From Bacteroides sp. OF04-15BH (GTDB taxonomy: Bacteria > Bacteroidota > Bacteroidia > Bacteroidales > Bacteroidaceae), in the NCBI RefSeq assembly GCF_003477995.1, contig NZ_QUEM01000034.1, forward strand, positions 1 to 39,205: a DNA stretch of 39,205 bases. The letters are read 5' to 3'. Numbering within the stretch: the stretch's first letter is position 1; each line of letters begins with the position of its first letter. The position numbers were made by a program, and so were the translations under genes. This document shows positions 14,412 to 22,689 of this stretch, in pieces. The notes under the pieces were generated by a model that was given only the letters and a program-made list of their open reading frames with translations, was not told where the DNA came from and made no database searches.

Positions 14412-16940
14412 TTAACTTCCTTTTTCAATAAAATTTTTTACCTCATTACTAAAATCCAATATGCTTTGTATCTTAGAAACATTAATCCTATTTTTATTAC
14501 ACGTATTCCAATACTGTTTTATTCTTTCTTGTTCTTTATTATTCTTTGGGTTAAAGCCGAAATTCAATGCTTTTACCTGATCAGGTGAAAGATATTTCGT
14601 TTGCTGATCATTAGGTTTCTGTTTGGCTCGCAAATTTGTTATAACCGTCTTTAAAACAGAAACTTTATTTAAGAGTTTTGTTTTGGTCTTTGAGTTTGAG
14701 TCATCAAGCGAGTTAATTTTTTGGGATAATTTATCCAATCTTTCCAAAGTAACGCATGCTTTATCAAGCTCTGTTTTTATTTCCTCTATCGTCTCATTTT
14801 GGTCCTCCCCCCCGTGGTCTGTAGTTAGGTTGTTTTTTTGAATTTTATCAATGCCTTGCTTAATCTCAATATACAAGTTTGTTGCTGACCATTTAACTCT
14901 ATCTTTTTGATTTCCATATATTTGATTTCCTTCAATTGATTTCAAATATTTTTGCACCTTTTCTTTATTAACTTTTGAACCATTGTCAAGAGAATCTTTT
15001 ATTGACTTTAAATTATTAAATATATTTAAGTAAAATGAGTCAATGGGATTTTTATAGCAATGATAAGATTTGACATATTTAAAGATAGTATCTTTATTGT
15101 AAACAAGCGAAAGAGTTACAGTGCTATTATTATAAATGGAATCTGGTACTTCTGACTTTGGAGTTAAAATATAAGTCAAAGAATCGTTATCCTCCTCCAT
15201 GTAAAAATACCTGGTATCATATGCGATTTTACACATTAACCCTAATTTTTCCAAATCTTGTCGTGATAAAATCTTATTTTCAGTTCCTTGTTTTATTATA
15301 GGACTTAACCGAATTTTACAGTCATTATCAACATCTTTTGGATTTACCTGTTCTTTTTCTTTCCATTTGTCATAGACAATATAGCCGCCCAACCCCAAAA
15401 GAGCCAGAACAGCCACAGAAAGAAAGGAAAATACCACAAGATTGGCTCTGATAAATTTATTTCTTTCTGACTGTTTCCTCTCTCCGCCATCAGAAACTGC
15501 TCCGGACTGTCCTTGAGAATCTTTAATCTGAACAGGATACTTGGTCTGAGATGAAAGCTGCGATTTTGATTGATTTTGCGTTCCCTGTTTTTCCTCAAGA
15601 GTCAAACCTCCAGCTTGTGAAAAATCTCCCGATACGGTCTTATATTGGTCTGATAAAATCTCATAGCGCCAATCAGATATGGCTCCAGAAACCATTTTTT
15701 GCCAGCTTCCTTTCACCTGATTAAAAGATTCCACTCTTCCGGTCGGCTTATTTATTATTCTTATTGTAAACACGCCATCTTTAGGCAGAGTCAACTTCAA
15801 TTCTGTCTGCTCGGGTTTCCTTACAGTTTTTGACTGCACTTGAACATAAAACTTTTCGTCAGGATATCGGGACAAATCGAATTCAGCTGTACCCGGAACA
15901 AATTCATACTTTTCATTCTCACATACCAATCGAATGGGGTGATATATTTCTTTTCCCGAAAATACCAATGAATTGTTTTGCAAATAATTCTCTTGATTTC
16001 CAATCCATAATTTTACAGGAAAGATCTCACGCATATCAATTTTTGACGTTCCGAACTGAAATTCAAAAGTAACTTTGCGGTGTTCCTCCTCAAACTGATA
16101 AGTCAGATAGATTACCTCATTGCGCAACTGTGCAGTAATCTGTTTGCATGCCCCCTGAAATATCTGTTCATAAGTGTAGTCCTGATTAAAAGCCACATAC
16201 CCCCGCAAGTTAGGCAACAGATCAATCTTATCCGACATACGTACTTTTTTCGGCAGACTGTATTCAACTCCCGCTTCCATATTGCTCGTATAACGCACCG
16301 GATAGAATACCTCCTCAACAGGAGATTCGTTAATATTCTGAGGAGCATCCGAGGCCAAAAAGACATGATGATATCCTTCATAGCTTTCCCGACAAAGAGT
16401 TTCCAGATACAGAGAAATATCCGATTCAGCTGCGGCAATATAGCCTACATTATTTTTAGCCAAGGCTACATTGATTCGGGCATTCACATCCCGTTGTTTC
16501 GGATCGGGCACCAACTGATATCTTTCCAATATCGGAGAATAATAGTCTTGCATCAGCACCGCTCCGTTCTGATTCATCATACCATTCAGGAAGTTGCGCT
16601 GATAAAACATATCATTTACCTCATTCAACAACTGATACAGGGCAGCACCACCTTGCAAACCTCCTTTGTCTGATACCTTATATTTTCTTGGTAAAAGCAA
16701 TGTCATATTCAGGACACCCGGCCTACGAAAAGAATCCAAAACTCGAGTGACCAAACTTACCGCAATTGTCTTGTCGGTAAACGATACAGCATAAGCTTTC
16801 TGTCTATCCTTTAAAAAGAGCAAATAATTTCTGAAATCAAAATCTATTTTTGACTGCTCGTAAAAATCTTTAGCTCCCGCAGAAGCATAAAAATGCGAGA
16901 AGCCGGTCAGATTACCGGATATAATCAAATATAAATTCAT
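14412..16940 (-). CDS. Large bitopic protein, possible GTPase-associated (GAP1-N-like) component
   Basis: This 842-aa protein has a long N-terminal part (about 1-430) that is mixed alpha/beta and presumably cytoplasmic, starting 'MNLYLIISGNLTGF' and containing 'FRRPGVLNMTLLLP'. A Gln/Ser-rich linker (about 450-495), one membrane helix (about 500-523), and a C-terminal region of about 320 residues rich in helices and coiled coil follow. It lies immediately downstream (12 bp) of the GTPase gene. The early 'phenotype', a GxxxGF-type opening followed 60 residues later by 'RRPG...LL.P', loosely resembles the GAP1-N domains known from GTPase-centred bacterial conflict operons. That comparison is from memory and tentative. 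A coupling role between the cytoplasmic GTPase and periplasmic partners is my inference. A 7-G run lies in its C-terminal part. Confidence 0.72.
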   Translation of the reverse strand: MNLYLIISGNLTGFSHFYASAGAKDFYEQSKIDFDFRNYLLFLKDRQKAYAVSFTDKTIAVSLVTRVLDSFRRPGVLNMTLLLPRKYKVSDKGGLQGGAALYQLLNEVNDMFYQRNFLNGMMNQNGAVLMQDYYSPILERYQLVPDPKQRDVNARINVALAKNNVGYIAAAESDISLYLETLCRESYEGYHHVFLASDAPQNINESPVEEVFYPVRYTSNMEAGVEYSLPKKVRMSDKIDLLPNLRGYVAFNQDYTYEQIFQGACKQITAQLRNEVIYLTYQFEEEHRKVTFEFQFGTSKIDMREIFPVKLWIGNQENYLQNNSLVFSGKEIYHPIRLVCENEKYEFVPGTAEFDLSRYPDEKFYVQVQSKTVRKPEQTELKLTLPKDGVFTIRIINKPTGRVESFNQVKGSWQKMVSGAISDWRYEILSDQYKTVSGDFSQAGGLTLEEKQGTQNQSKSQLSSQTKYPVQIKDSQGQSGAVSDGGERKQSERNKFIRANLVVFSFLSVAVLALLGLGGYIVYDKWKEKEQVNPKDVDNDCKIRLSPIIKQGTENKILSRQDLEKLGLMCKIAYDTRYFYMEEDNDSLTYILTPKSEVPDSIYNNSTVTLSLVYNKDTIFKYVKSYHCYKNPIDSFYLNIFNNLKSIKDSLDNGSKVNKEKVQKYLKSIEGNQIYGNQKDRVKWSATNLYIEIKQGIDKIQKNNLTTDHGGEDQNETIEEIKTELDKACVTLERLDKLSQKINSLDDSNSKTKTKLLNKVSVLKTVITNLRAKQKPNDQQTKYLSPDQVKALNFGFNPKNNKEQERIKQYWNTCNKNRINVSKIQSILDFSNEVKNFIEKGS
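14807..14813 (-). repeat. 7-G homopolymer (coding strand) in the 842-aa gene
   Basis: The plus strand carries seven C in a row, read as G on the coding strand and encoding the 'DHGGEDQ' segment in the C-terminal (extracytoplasmic) part of the 842-aa protein. Slippage would truncate only the distal coiled-coil region and keep the cytoplasmic domain and membrane helix. Confidence 0.8.
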
Positions 16941-16952
16941 TTCTCCCTATTA

Positions 16953-18896
16953 TTAACTGTTAAACCAAAATCTTATACGCTCTATTATTGTAGTATCTTT
17001 AGATTCCTGTTTGGTTGGAATTGTATTTTCCTGAATAACCCGAAGTATCTTCAAGGCATCCGTTTCGTCGAACGTATATACCTCTCCCGGCATGAATTTA
17101 CCAACACAATAAGGATAAAGGCCTACTTCACATCCAGTCTGAGTATTAATATTATAGACTGAACATATGTCCTTAATACTTTCAAGGACAGCCTGATATC
17201 CCTGTTTCTCCAATAAATTCCTTACCGTCTGCTCATCTACATAATCACCAAGGGTATCGCTTTTAGTCAGAATAATATGTATTCCTACTACTTTTTTCAT
17301 CAGATTCTTATTTTTGGCCAGCAAAGAAGACACACAGTTCAACACATCACTTTGAGTGACCCACAAGGAACTGTTTTCACCCATCTGAACATTCTTCTCA
17401 TTGATAGGGTCAATTACAAAGAAAATGAGCTTGTTATTATTATTATTTAATAGTCCGTCGGCCCCCGGTCCTAAATCTCCCAAACTTGTCGCATCCACCA
17501 TTCCAGCAAACTGCGCAGTTTTTTCTCCAGACATTTCTATAAAAGAAATTTTATGTAAATGTCCCTCCGGATCATTAATTTTAGCGTCAATCACCTGTAT
17601 ATATTCCTGAAGCGTTCCCGGAGGCAGCATACTGGTTCGTGCATAATTGCGCAATTCCATAGCATAATTACCTCCACCTCCCGGGCCCTTAGGATCAAAG
17701 CTGAAGCCCAATCTTCCGGTCAGACTCATTAATCCTGCAAGTACACAGGTCTTACCAGATCCTCCAACACCAAAAAAATAGACATCCGTATTGCCCTCTT
17801 CACTATGTGGGTTCTCCAAATAAGACAATGGTAATTCACGCTGTTCAGATTGTGTTGTTGGGTATGTCTTAATATGATTATAAGAACGGTCGGTCAGGAT
17901 ATGGCTGTCATCAACCAGTTCCTGCATCGTCAGCGTCTTGGTCGTTATATATTGGTACATTTCTTCCCGGCCAAACTTAAACGGATAGCGCTTCATCTCC
18001 GAAAGGAGATCACTTTTCATTTTCCGAATCAGTTCTTCTGCCTCTTCACGATATTCACAATACGGATGTTTACTGATAAAATTTACGTAATCCAATATAG
18101 AAGCGCCCCTTTCTTTCAAATCAATCCAGTCTTTTCGGGCTTCTGAAGCATCAGCCAATACATTCATTAAATTACCGGCTTTATCCAAATAACGCTGGAC
18201 AACATCCGCCGGATTTCCAGTATAGCGTTGAATAAACATATTCAGGCGACGTAATTTCTCGGGATCGGTATTTTTCAGTAGATTCAGTTCTTCCCACTCC
18301 GCAATAATGGTTGCGTTGGCCCATTCCTCAAGCAAAGCCTCGGCATCCTTCTGATGGTTGATCGGGTAAAAGCCTGCCCGGCACTTATCTATATAGCCAT
18401 CGAGTATCACCGGATTTCCCGAATTGCGGGCCATAGTCCAGTCCAAATCCTCGGCCACCATTTTGGCTTCTTTTAAATAAGCCGAAGAAAAGGTTCCTTC
18501 TTCGCATTGTTTGATAAATACCATCAACCTTCCGAGATCACCAGATGCTCTGGTTTCCCTCCATCTGGTTTCCTCCAAAGCCTGGGCCAGTTCACGCTGC
18601 TTGTCTTTCGCTTCATACAAATGAGCTCCGGAAAAGGTTCCCCGCTCACAATCAGAAATATATTTTGTCAGTGCGTCCAGATCCCCCTGAGCCTTGACCC
18701 AGACCAAATCCTCCGCACGCATATTGTATTCACGCTCCAACTGTTCAATTTTATGATAATTGGCAGCTTTCAAACCGCTGACTGTAACTCCCGACTCCAG
18801 ATCCAGACACAATTGCAGGAGTTGCTCCATTGGTACTCTGGGGTCATTGCAATGCAAATAAATGCTATTGATTTTTTCTTCTGATAACTTTGGCAT
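16953..18896 (-). CDS. GTPase with N-terminal helical repeats
   Basis: In this 647-aa protein, residues about 55-300 contain four to five helical repeats of roughly 41 residues with the pattern W..A..SGD...L..YI..C..G.F....L.EA ('WVKAQGDLDALTKYISDC', 'WRETRASGDLGRLMVFIKQC', 'WTMARNSGNPVILDGYIDKC'). Residues about 370-620 form a P-loop GTPase domain: G1 'GVGGSGKT' (G376-T383), G3-like 'FIEMSGE' (about 452-458), and G4-like 'TKSD' (T544-D547). G2 is not clear. The G4 motif argues for guanine specificity. There are no membrane helices, so it is cytoplasmic. The domain resembles the 'double-GTPase' type families reported in bacterial conflict operons (from memory). A run of five Asn (485-489) is coded by an AAT repeat. 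It is probably the energy or switch unit for the neighbouring 842-aa protein. Confidence 0.85.
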   Translation of the reverse strand: MPKLSEEKINSIYLHCNDPRVPMEQLLQLCLDLESGVTVSGLKAANYHKIEQLEREYNMRAEDLVWVKAQGDLDALTKYISDCERGTFSGAHLYEAKDKQRELAQALEETRWRETRASGDLGRLMVFIKQCEEGTFSSAYLKEAKMVAEDLDWTMARNSGNPVILDGYIDKCRAGFYPINHQKDAEALLEEWANATIIAEWEELNLLKNTDPEKLRRLNMFIQRYTGNPADVVQRYLDKAGNLMNVLADASEARKDWIDLKERGASILDYVNFISKHPYCEYREEAEELIRKMKSDLLSEMKRYPFKFGREEMYQYITTKTLTMQELVDDSHILTDRSYNHIKTYPTTQSEQRELPLSYLENPHSEEGNTDVYFFGVGGSGKTCVLAGLMSLTGRLGFSFDPKGPGGGGNYAMELRNYARTSMLPPGTLQEYIQVIDAKINDPEGHLHKISFIEMSGEKTAQFAGMVDATSLGDLGPGADGLLNNNNNKLIFFVIDPINEKNVQMGENSSLWVTQSDVLNCVSSLLAKNKNLMKKVVGIHIILTKSDTLGDYVDEQTVRNLLEKQGYQAVLESIKDICSVYNINTQTGCEVGLYPYCVGKFMPGEVYTFDETDALKILRVIQENTIPTKQESKDTTIIERIRFWFNS

Positions 18897-18924
18897 ATCG
18901 ATTATTTTTATATTCTATATTTAT

Positions 18925-19881
18925 TTAAATTCTTATACCTCCTCCATTTGTAATCACGGAAGCGTCGCCACCCTTTACTTTAACAATATCGGATTTCTTT
19001 CCTAAAATATATTTACACATACCCAAACCTCCCAGAACAATCAGTGCCAGAAAGCCCAAGAAAGAAAATCCTACAGAGTCGCTAAAACGTTTTTCCACAG
19101 AGCAGGCCTCCTTTGAGTTTCCTGTTTCAAATTGAGGCACATTGCTTTCCAAAGGACTTTTGGGTTCCATAAATATCTGCTGCAGCTGTTCCGCAAAACG
19201 TTCTTTGGCATTTCCCAACTCCAAAGCATATTGAGGTATAAACAAAATATCCCAATTCTGAAAGCCTTGCTTACAACTCTCTCCCAAAGCCTCTTTCTCC
19301 TTTTGGAGGTTATGATACTCCTGTCCTCCGGTCAAGAATCTCCGGAAACTGTCAACAGCCCCCTCGACATCTTCAGATGAAAGATCCTTTGGTTGCTTTT
19401 CCAGTCCCAACGTTTGTACAATCTGGCGCCGGCCTTCAACCGACTTCAGCATCGCTTCCAGTTCCGTCTGATAATTAGTCGTCCGCGACTCACACTGTCT
19501 TTTATACGACACAAACAGCTCATTGATATCAGACAACTCCTGTTCCACTTCCTTTATAATCTCTTTTTTCTCAAACTGCACATCAAAAAATTTGGCCACG
19601 AACAAATAAGAAGGAATCATGGTCAACAAATACAATACCACCATGGCATATTCCAGTTTCTTCCAACCAGACTCATTCGGATTCTGAGCCTTGGCATATG
19701 CAGCCAGAAAAACAGAGGTAAACATCAGGATCAGCAACAGAATCGCAACAAAGGCACTGGTTATCTTATCCCCCAAAGTCTTGAAATTCATTCCTAAAAA
19801 GACAAAGACACCCAATAGCATCAAGGTAATAAAGGAAATGATATCACCTTTCGACAATTTTTCTGAATTTGAATTTTTCAT
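18925..19881 (-). CDS. Four-helix membrane protein with large loop domain
   Basis: This 318-aa protein has predicted membrane helices at about 13-31, 42-62, 79-98 and 269-290. The roughly 170-residue loop between helices three and four is helical and coiled-coil-like and contains Cys130, Cys203 and Cys260. By the positive-inside tendency (KKEIIKEVE after helix 3, GKKSD after helix 4) the side is ambiguous. The short tail ends 'GGDASVITNGGGIRI'. The family is unknown. It sits between the subtilisin-like protease gene (11 bp) and the GTPase gene (28 bp), so it may be the membrane platform that lets the GTPase influence the protease. That role is inferred from order only. Confidence 0.75.
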   Translation of the reverse strand: MKNSNSEKLSKGDIISFITLMLLGVFVFLGMNFKTLGDKITSAFVAILLLILMFTSVFLAAYAKAQNPNESGWKKLEYAMVVLYLLTMIPSYLFVAKFFDVQFEKKEIIKEVEQELSDINELFVSYKRQCESRTTNYQTELEAMLKSVEGRRQIVQTLGLEKQPKDLSSEDVEGAVDSFRRFLTGGQEYHNLQKEKEALGESCKQGFQNWDILFIPQYALELGNAKERFAEQLQQIFMEPKSPLESNVPQFETGNSKEACSVEKRFSDSVGFSFLGFLALIVLGGLGMCKYILGKKSDIVKVKGGDASVITNGGGIRI

Positions 19882-19892
19882 AACTTTATATT

Positions 19893-22661
19893 TTATCTGA
19901 TTTTAACAAGATTAAATGTCACTTTTTCTAATTGTCCCGAAAAGGCCTTACAGAACAAATAACCATTACGATCCGAGAAACATACATAATGATAAGGCTG
20001 GAACAAATCACTGCCACTTTGCGCAGGTCCATGCTGAACAATACTGATCTGTCCGTTTTGAATACTGGCTGTCAAAGGAGCCGTATACTCTCGACCTTTG
20101 TTCATAATCGTAAGAGTTCCTTTCAAATCACGGAATGCCATATATAACTCTACCGGTGACCGATCTCCCTCTGCAACCAATACAGTAGTGGCCTTCCAGA
20201 CTCCGTCAAAAGCGAACTTGTCTTTTATCACTTCCGAATACTTCAAGGTATCCGGTGATACACCGGCATCAGGACAAATCCGGGACAAACTGTCGATCTT
20301 AGCCCGCAAGCGGAAAATTTCCTGACGTATCTGCTCACAATTACCGTCCATACCGGAACTACCGGAAAGCATTTGAACCGCCTTTCCAATCTGAATCATC
20401 GGACCTATATTCTGGCCGACATGCAAACCGGTGGCCTTTAATATATATATGATGCGTTCGGTAGTCAGATTTCTATCAATGCTCTTTAATAAAGCTACAG
20501 CTCCGGTCACAACGGGTGCCGCCATACTGGTTCCCTGCAATGTCGCGTAACTGTTTCCGGGAGCTGCGTTATAGATACCGACTCCAGGAGCTGACACGGT
20601 AGAGTATTCACGGTTCAATTGGGCATAAACGCCATAATTACTAAAATCTGCCTTTCTTAAATTCCGGTCTACAGCCGATACGCGGATGGTATTCCTATTT
20701 CTCTTTTGAGGATCGACACCGGAAATGGCATTGTCATTTCCGGCGGCAAAAACAATGGTACAATTATTTTTTTCTGCTGCTTCAAAAATCCGGTTCCACA
20801 TAAATTCTTCCATCAAATAGGAATTACTGATAAAATTCAGCTGCTGGCCTTCACTCATCCTTTTTACCATATCGGGAACCGGCATTCCCAAAGAAAGATT
20901 GACAACATCTGCTCCTTGGTTGATGGCATACATCACTCCATCCAGTATAGCCAGATTACTCATGCTTCCGTCCGCATTGTTATTACCCACCTGGATCGGC
21001 ATCAGTTTGCAGTTCGGCGCGACTCCCAGCAGACCTTTGCCGTTATTACAGACACCCACCGCCGTAGCGGCCACATGGGTACCATGGGCATTAATTCCTT
21101 CACGGGTAGTGATCGGAAATACAAAAGAATCTCTGGTCAGAACATTATAAGGCATATACAGATGACCGCTCAATTCCGGATGTTTCAAATCAAATCCGTT
21201 ATCCACAACTGCAACGATAACATCATCTCCTCCCATGGTTACCGCCCAAGCATCTTCTGCTCCAATAGCCTTCAGATACCATGATTTATCCGGATCCTGA
21301 TAAGCCGGATCGGTCACCAAAGCATCATACCCGTACAGAATTTCCTCAAAAACATCAAAAGAAAAGCCTGTAAGCTGTTTCGGCAAATCCGTCATGATCT
21401 GCTCCCGCTCCTCCGCAGGAACGCGTATCTGAAGAAAACCCAAGGACTGATTATAATAAACAATCTCATATTGTTCGCCATCATAAATATCCTTGAAGGC
21501 TTTAGCCCAAGACAGCATGGTTTCCTCATCCGTCTGATTTAACAAAACATTAAACCGATTGGTTGCAATCTTACTGACTCCATCCTTACCCGTCCCAATC
21601 TCTCCGTCTTCAACTGGCAACACAATAGGAACTTCCGGCAAAGGGTTATAAAACGGATTTACCTTATGTAATGGTCCCTGACAATTCCGAAAAAGGTACA
21701 GTATTCCGAACAACAGCAACAAGAAGGCAAGCAACCACATAATCCTACGAAAAACAGCCTTTATCCAGCTCCACAGTTTCTGCAGATAGTTTCCGGATCC
21801 GCGTTTTTCACGTTTTTCTGAGTCATGCTTTTCTTCCTCTTCAACATCTGCTTCAGACCGACCGACCGTCTCCACTTCTTCTGACAGCTCTTCTTTCGAT
21901 GGAGTTTCTTTGGAAACATTCTGTGTTTCCGTTTCCTTTTGAGGCTCTTCTGGAAGATCATCCGACAATATGTCTGATTGTACGTCGTCCGATAAAGAAG
22001 GGGCTTCATTCACCTCCTCTGTAGACAAAATCTCTTTTCTTTCATGAATCACCGCTTCTTCCTTTTTCGGCTGACTCTCAGCCTTTTTATTTGGTTGGCT
22101 GATTATAACCTGTTCGTCAACATTTTCTCTCCGGTTTTCGGATGAAATTGTTTTTCCCATAATAATCGGCCTGTGTTTCTGATCCCAACCGGAAATAAAC
22201 CGACCGCTCCGGAAAATACTTCCGTTACCTATATCCTTTCGGCGGGGGATAATCCCCCAATTCACAAGAACAACCTTGCCCTCACCACAATAGACAAAAT
22301 CTTCCTCTATACAGGTCAGCGATCTGGAAAGAAGATCACACAACGAGGAATTACCTTCTTCTTGCTTCAGCTGATCAACTAGTCCAAATACGGCATGAAT
22401 GCACTGATTCAGCAATATGGAATATTTTTCTTTTTCCTCCCCTTGTAACCGGCTCAGGAGAACCGGTTTCTGAGTAAAGGCATCAGAACTCCAGGTTATA
22501 TCTGTCTGGGTTCTATGTCTTGGATTGGCAAAAAGATTTTTATAAGAAAAATCTTCCCGCCCCTCCAAAACATTACGTAAGCCTTCATAATAGTCAATTA
22601 CAAAAGAAGCTCTGATTTTAGGTAAAATAAAATCTGCAATTGACGAACGATGAATATCCAT
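19893..22661 (-). CDS. Membrane-anchored subtilisin-like (S8) protease with N-terminal adaptor domain
   Basis: In this 922-aa protein, residues about 10-140 match the N-terminal adaptor of the trypsin-like and DUF805 proteins (W57; 'VLVNWGIIPRRK' at the end, N134-W135-G136). A Glu-rich linker (about 170-290) leads to one membrane helix (about 307-324). Residues about 365-445 look like a propeptide-type domain. The S8 catalytic domain spans about 460-770, with D487 ('VAVVDNGFD'), H526 ('NAHGTHVA'), oxyanion N642 ('FAAGND') and S712 ('GTSMAAPVV'). A helical stretch and a roughly 105-residue beta-rich C-terminal domain (about 815-922) complete it. All catalytic residues are present. Topology suggests a cytoplasmic adaptor and periplasmic protease, as in the trypsin-like protein. 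It lies 28 bp downstream of the SrfC-like gene. Confidence 0.93.
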   Translation of the reverse strand: MDIHRSSIADFILPKIRASFVIDYYEGLRNVLEGREDFSYKNLFANPRHRTQTDITWSSDAFTQKPVLLSRLQGEEKEKYSILLNQCIHAVFGLVDQLKQEEGNSSLCDLLSRSLTCIEEDFVYCGEGKVVLVNWGIIPRRKDIGNGSIFRSGRFISGWDQKHRPIIMGKTISSENRRENVDEQVIISQPNKKAESQPKKEEAVIHERKEILSTEEVNEAPSLSDDVQSDILSDDLPEEPQKETETQNVSKETPSKEELSEEVETVGRSEADVEEEEKHDSEKREKRGSGNYLQKLWSWIKAVFRRIMWLLAFLLLLFGILYLFRNCQGPLHKVNPFYNPLPEVPIVLPVEDGEIGTGKDGVSKIATNRFNVLLNQTDEETMLSWAKAFKDIYDGEQYEIVYYNQSLGFLQIRVPAEEREQIMTDLPKQLTGFSFDVFEEILYGYDALVTDPAYQDPDKSWYLKAIGAEDAWAVTMGGDDVIVAVVDNGFDLKHPELSGHLYMPYNVLTRDSFVFPITTREGINAHGTHVAATAVGVCNNGKGLLGVAPNCKLMPIQVGNNNADGSMSNLAILDGVMYAINQGADVVNLSLGMPVPDMVKRMSEGQQLNFISNSYLMEEFMWNRIFEAAEKNNCTIVFAAGNDNAISGVDPQKRNRNTIRVSAVDRNLRKADFSNYGVYAQLNREYSTVSAPGVGIYNAAPGNSYATLQGTSMAAPVVTGAVALLKSIDRNLTTERIIYILKATGLHVGQNIGPMIQIGKAVQMLSGSSGMDGNCEQIRQEIFRLRAKIDSLSRICPDAGVSPDTLKYSEVIKDKFAFDGVWKATTVLVAEGDRSPVELYMAFRDLKGTLTIMNKGREYTAPLTASIQNGQISIVQHGPAQSGSDLFQPYHYVCFSDRNGYLFCKAFSGQLEKVTFNLVKIR

Positions 22662-22689
22662 AAATATTATTATTCAGATTAATATCTTC

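Noticed and set aside
20706..21284. 192-codon plus-strand frame opposite the subtilisin catalytic domain
   Set aside because: The minus strand holds the conserved S8 motifs, and the plus-strand product is His/Ile-rich with no recognisable domain.
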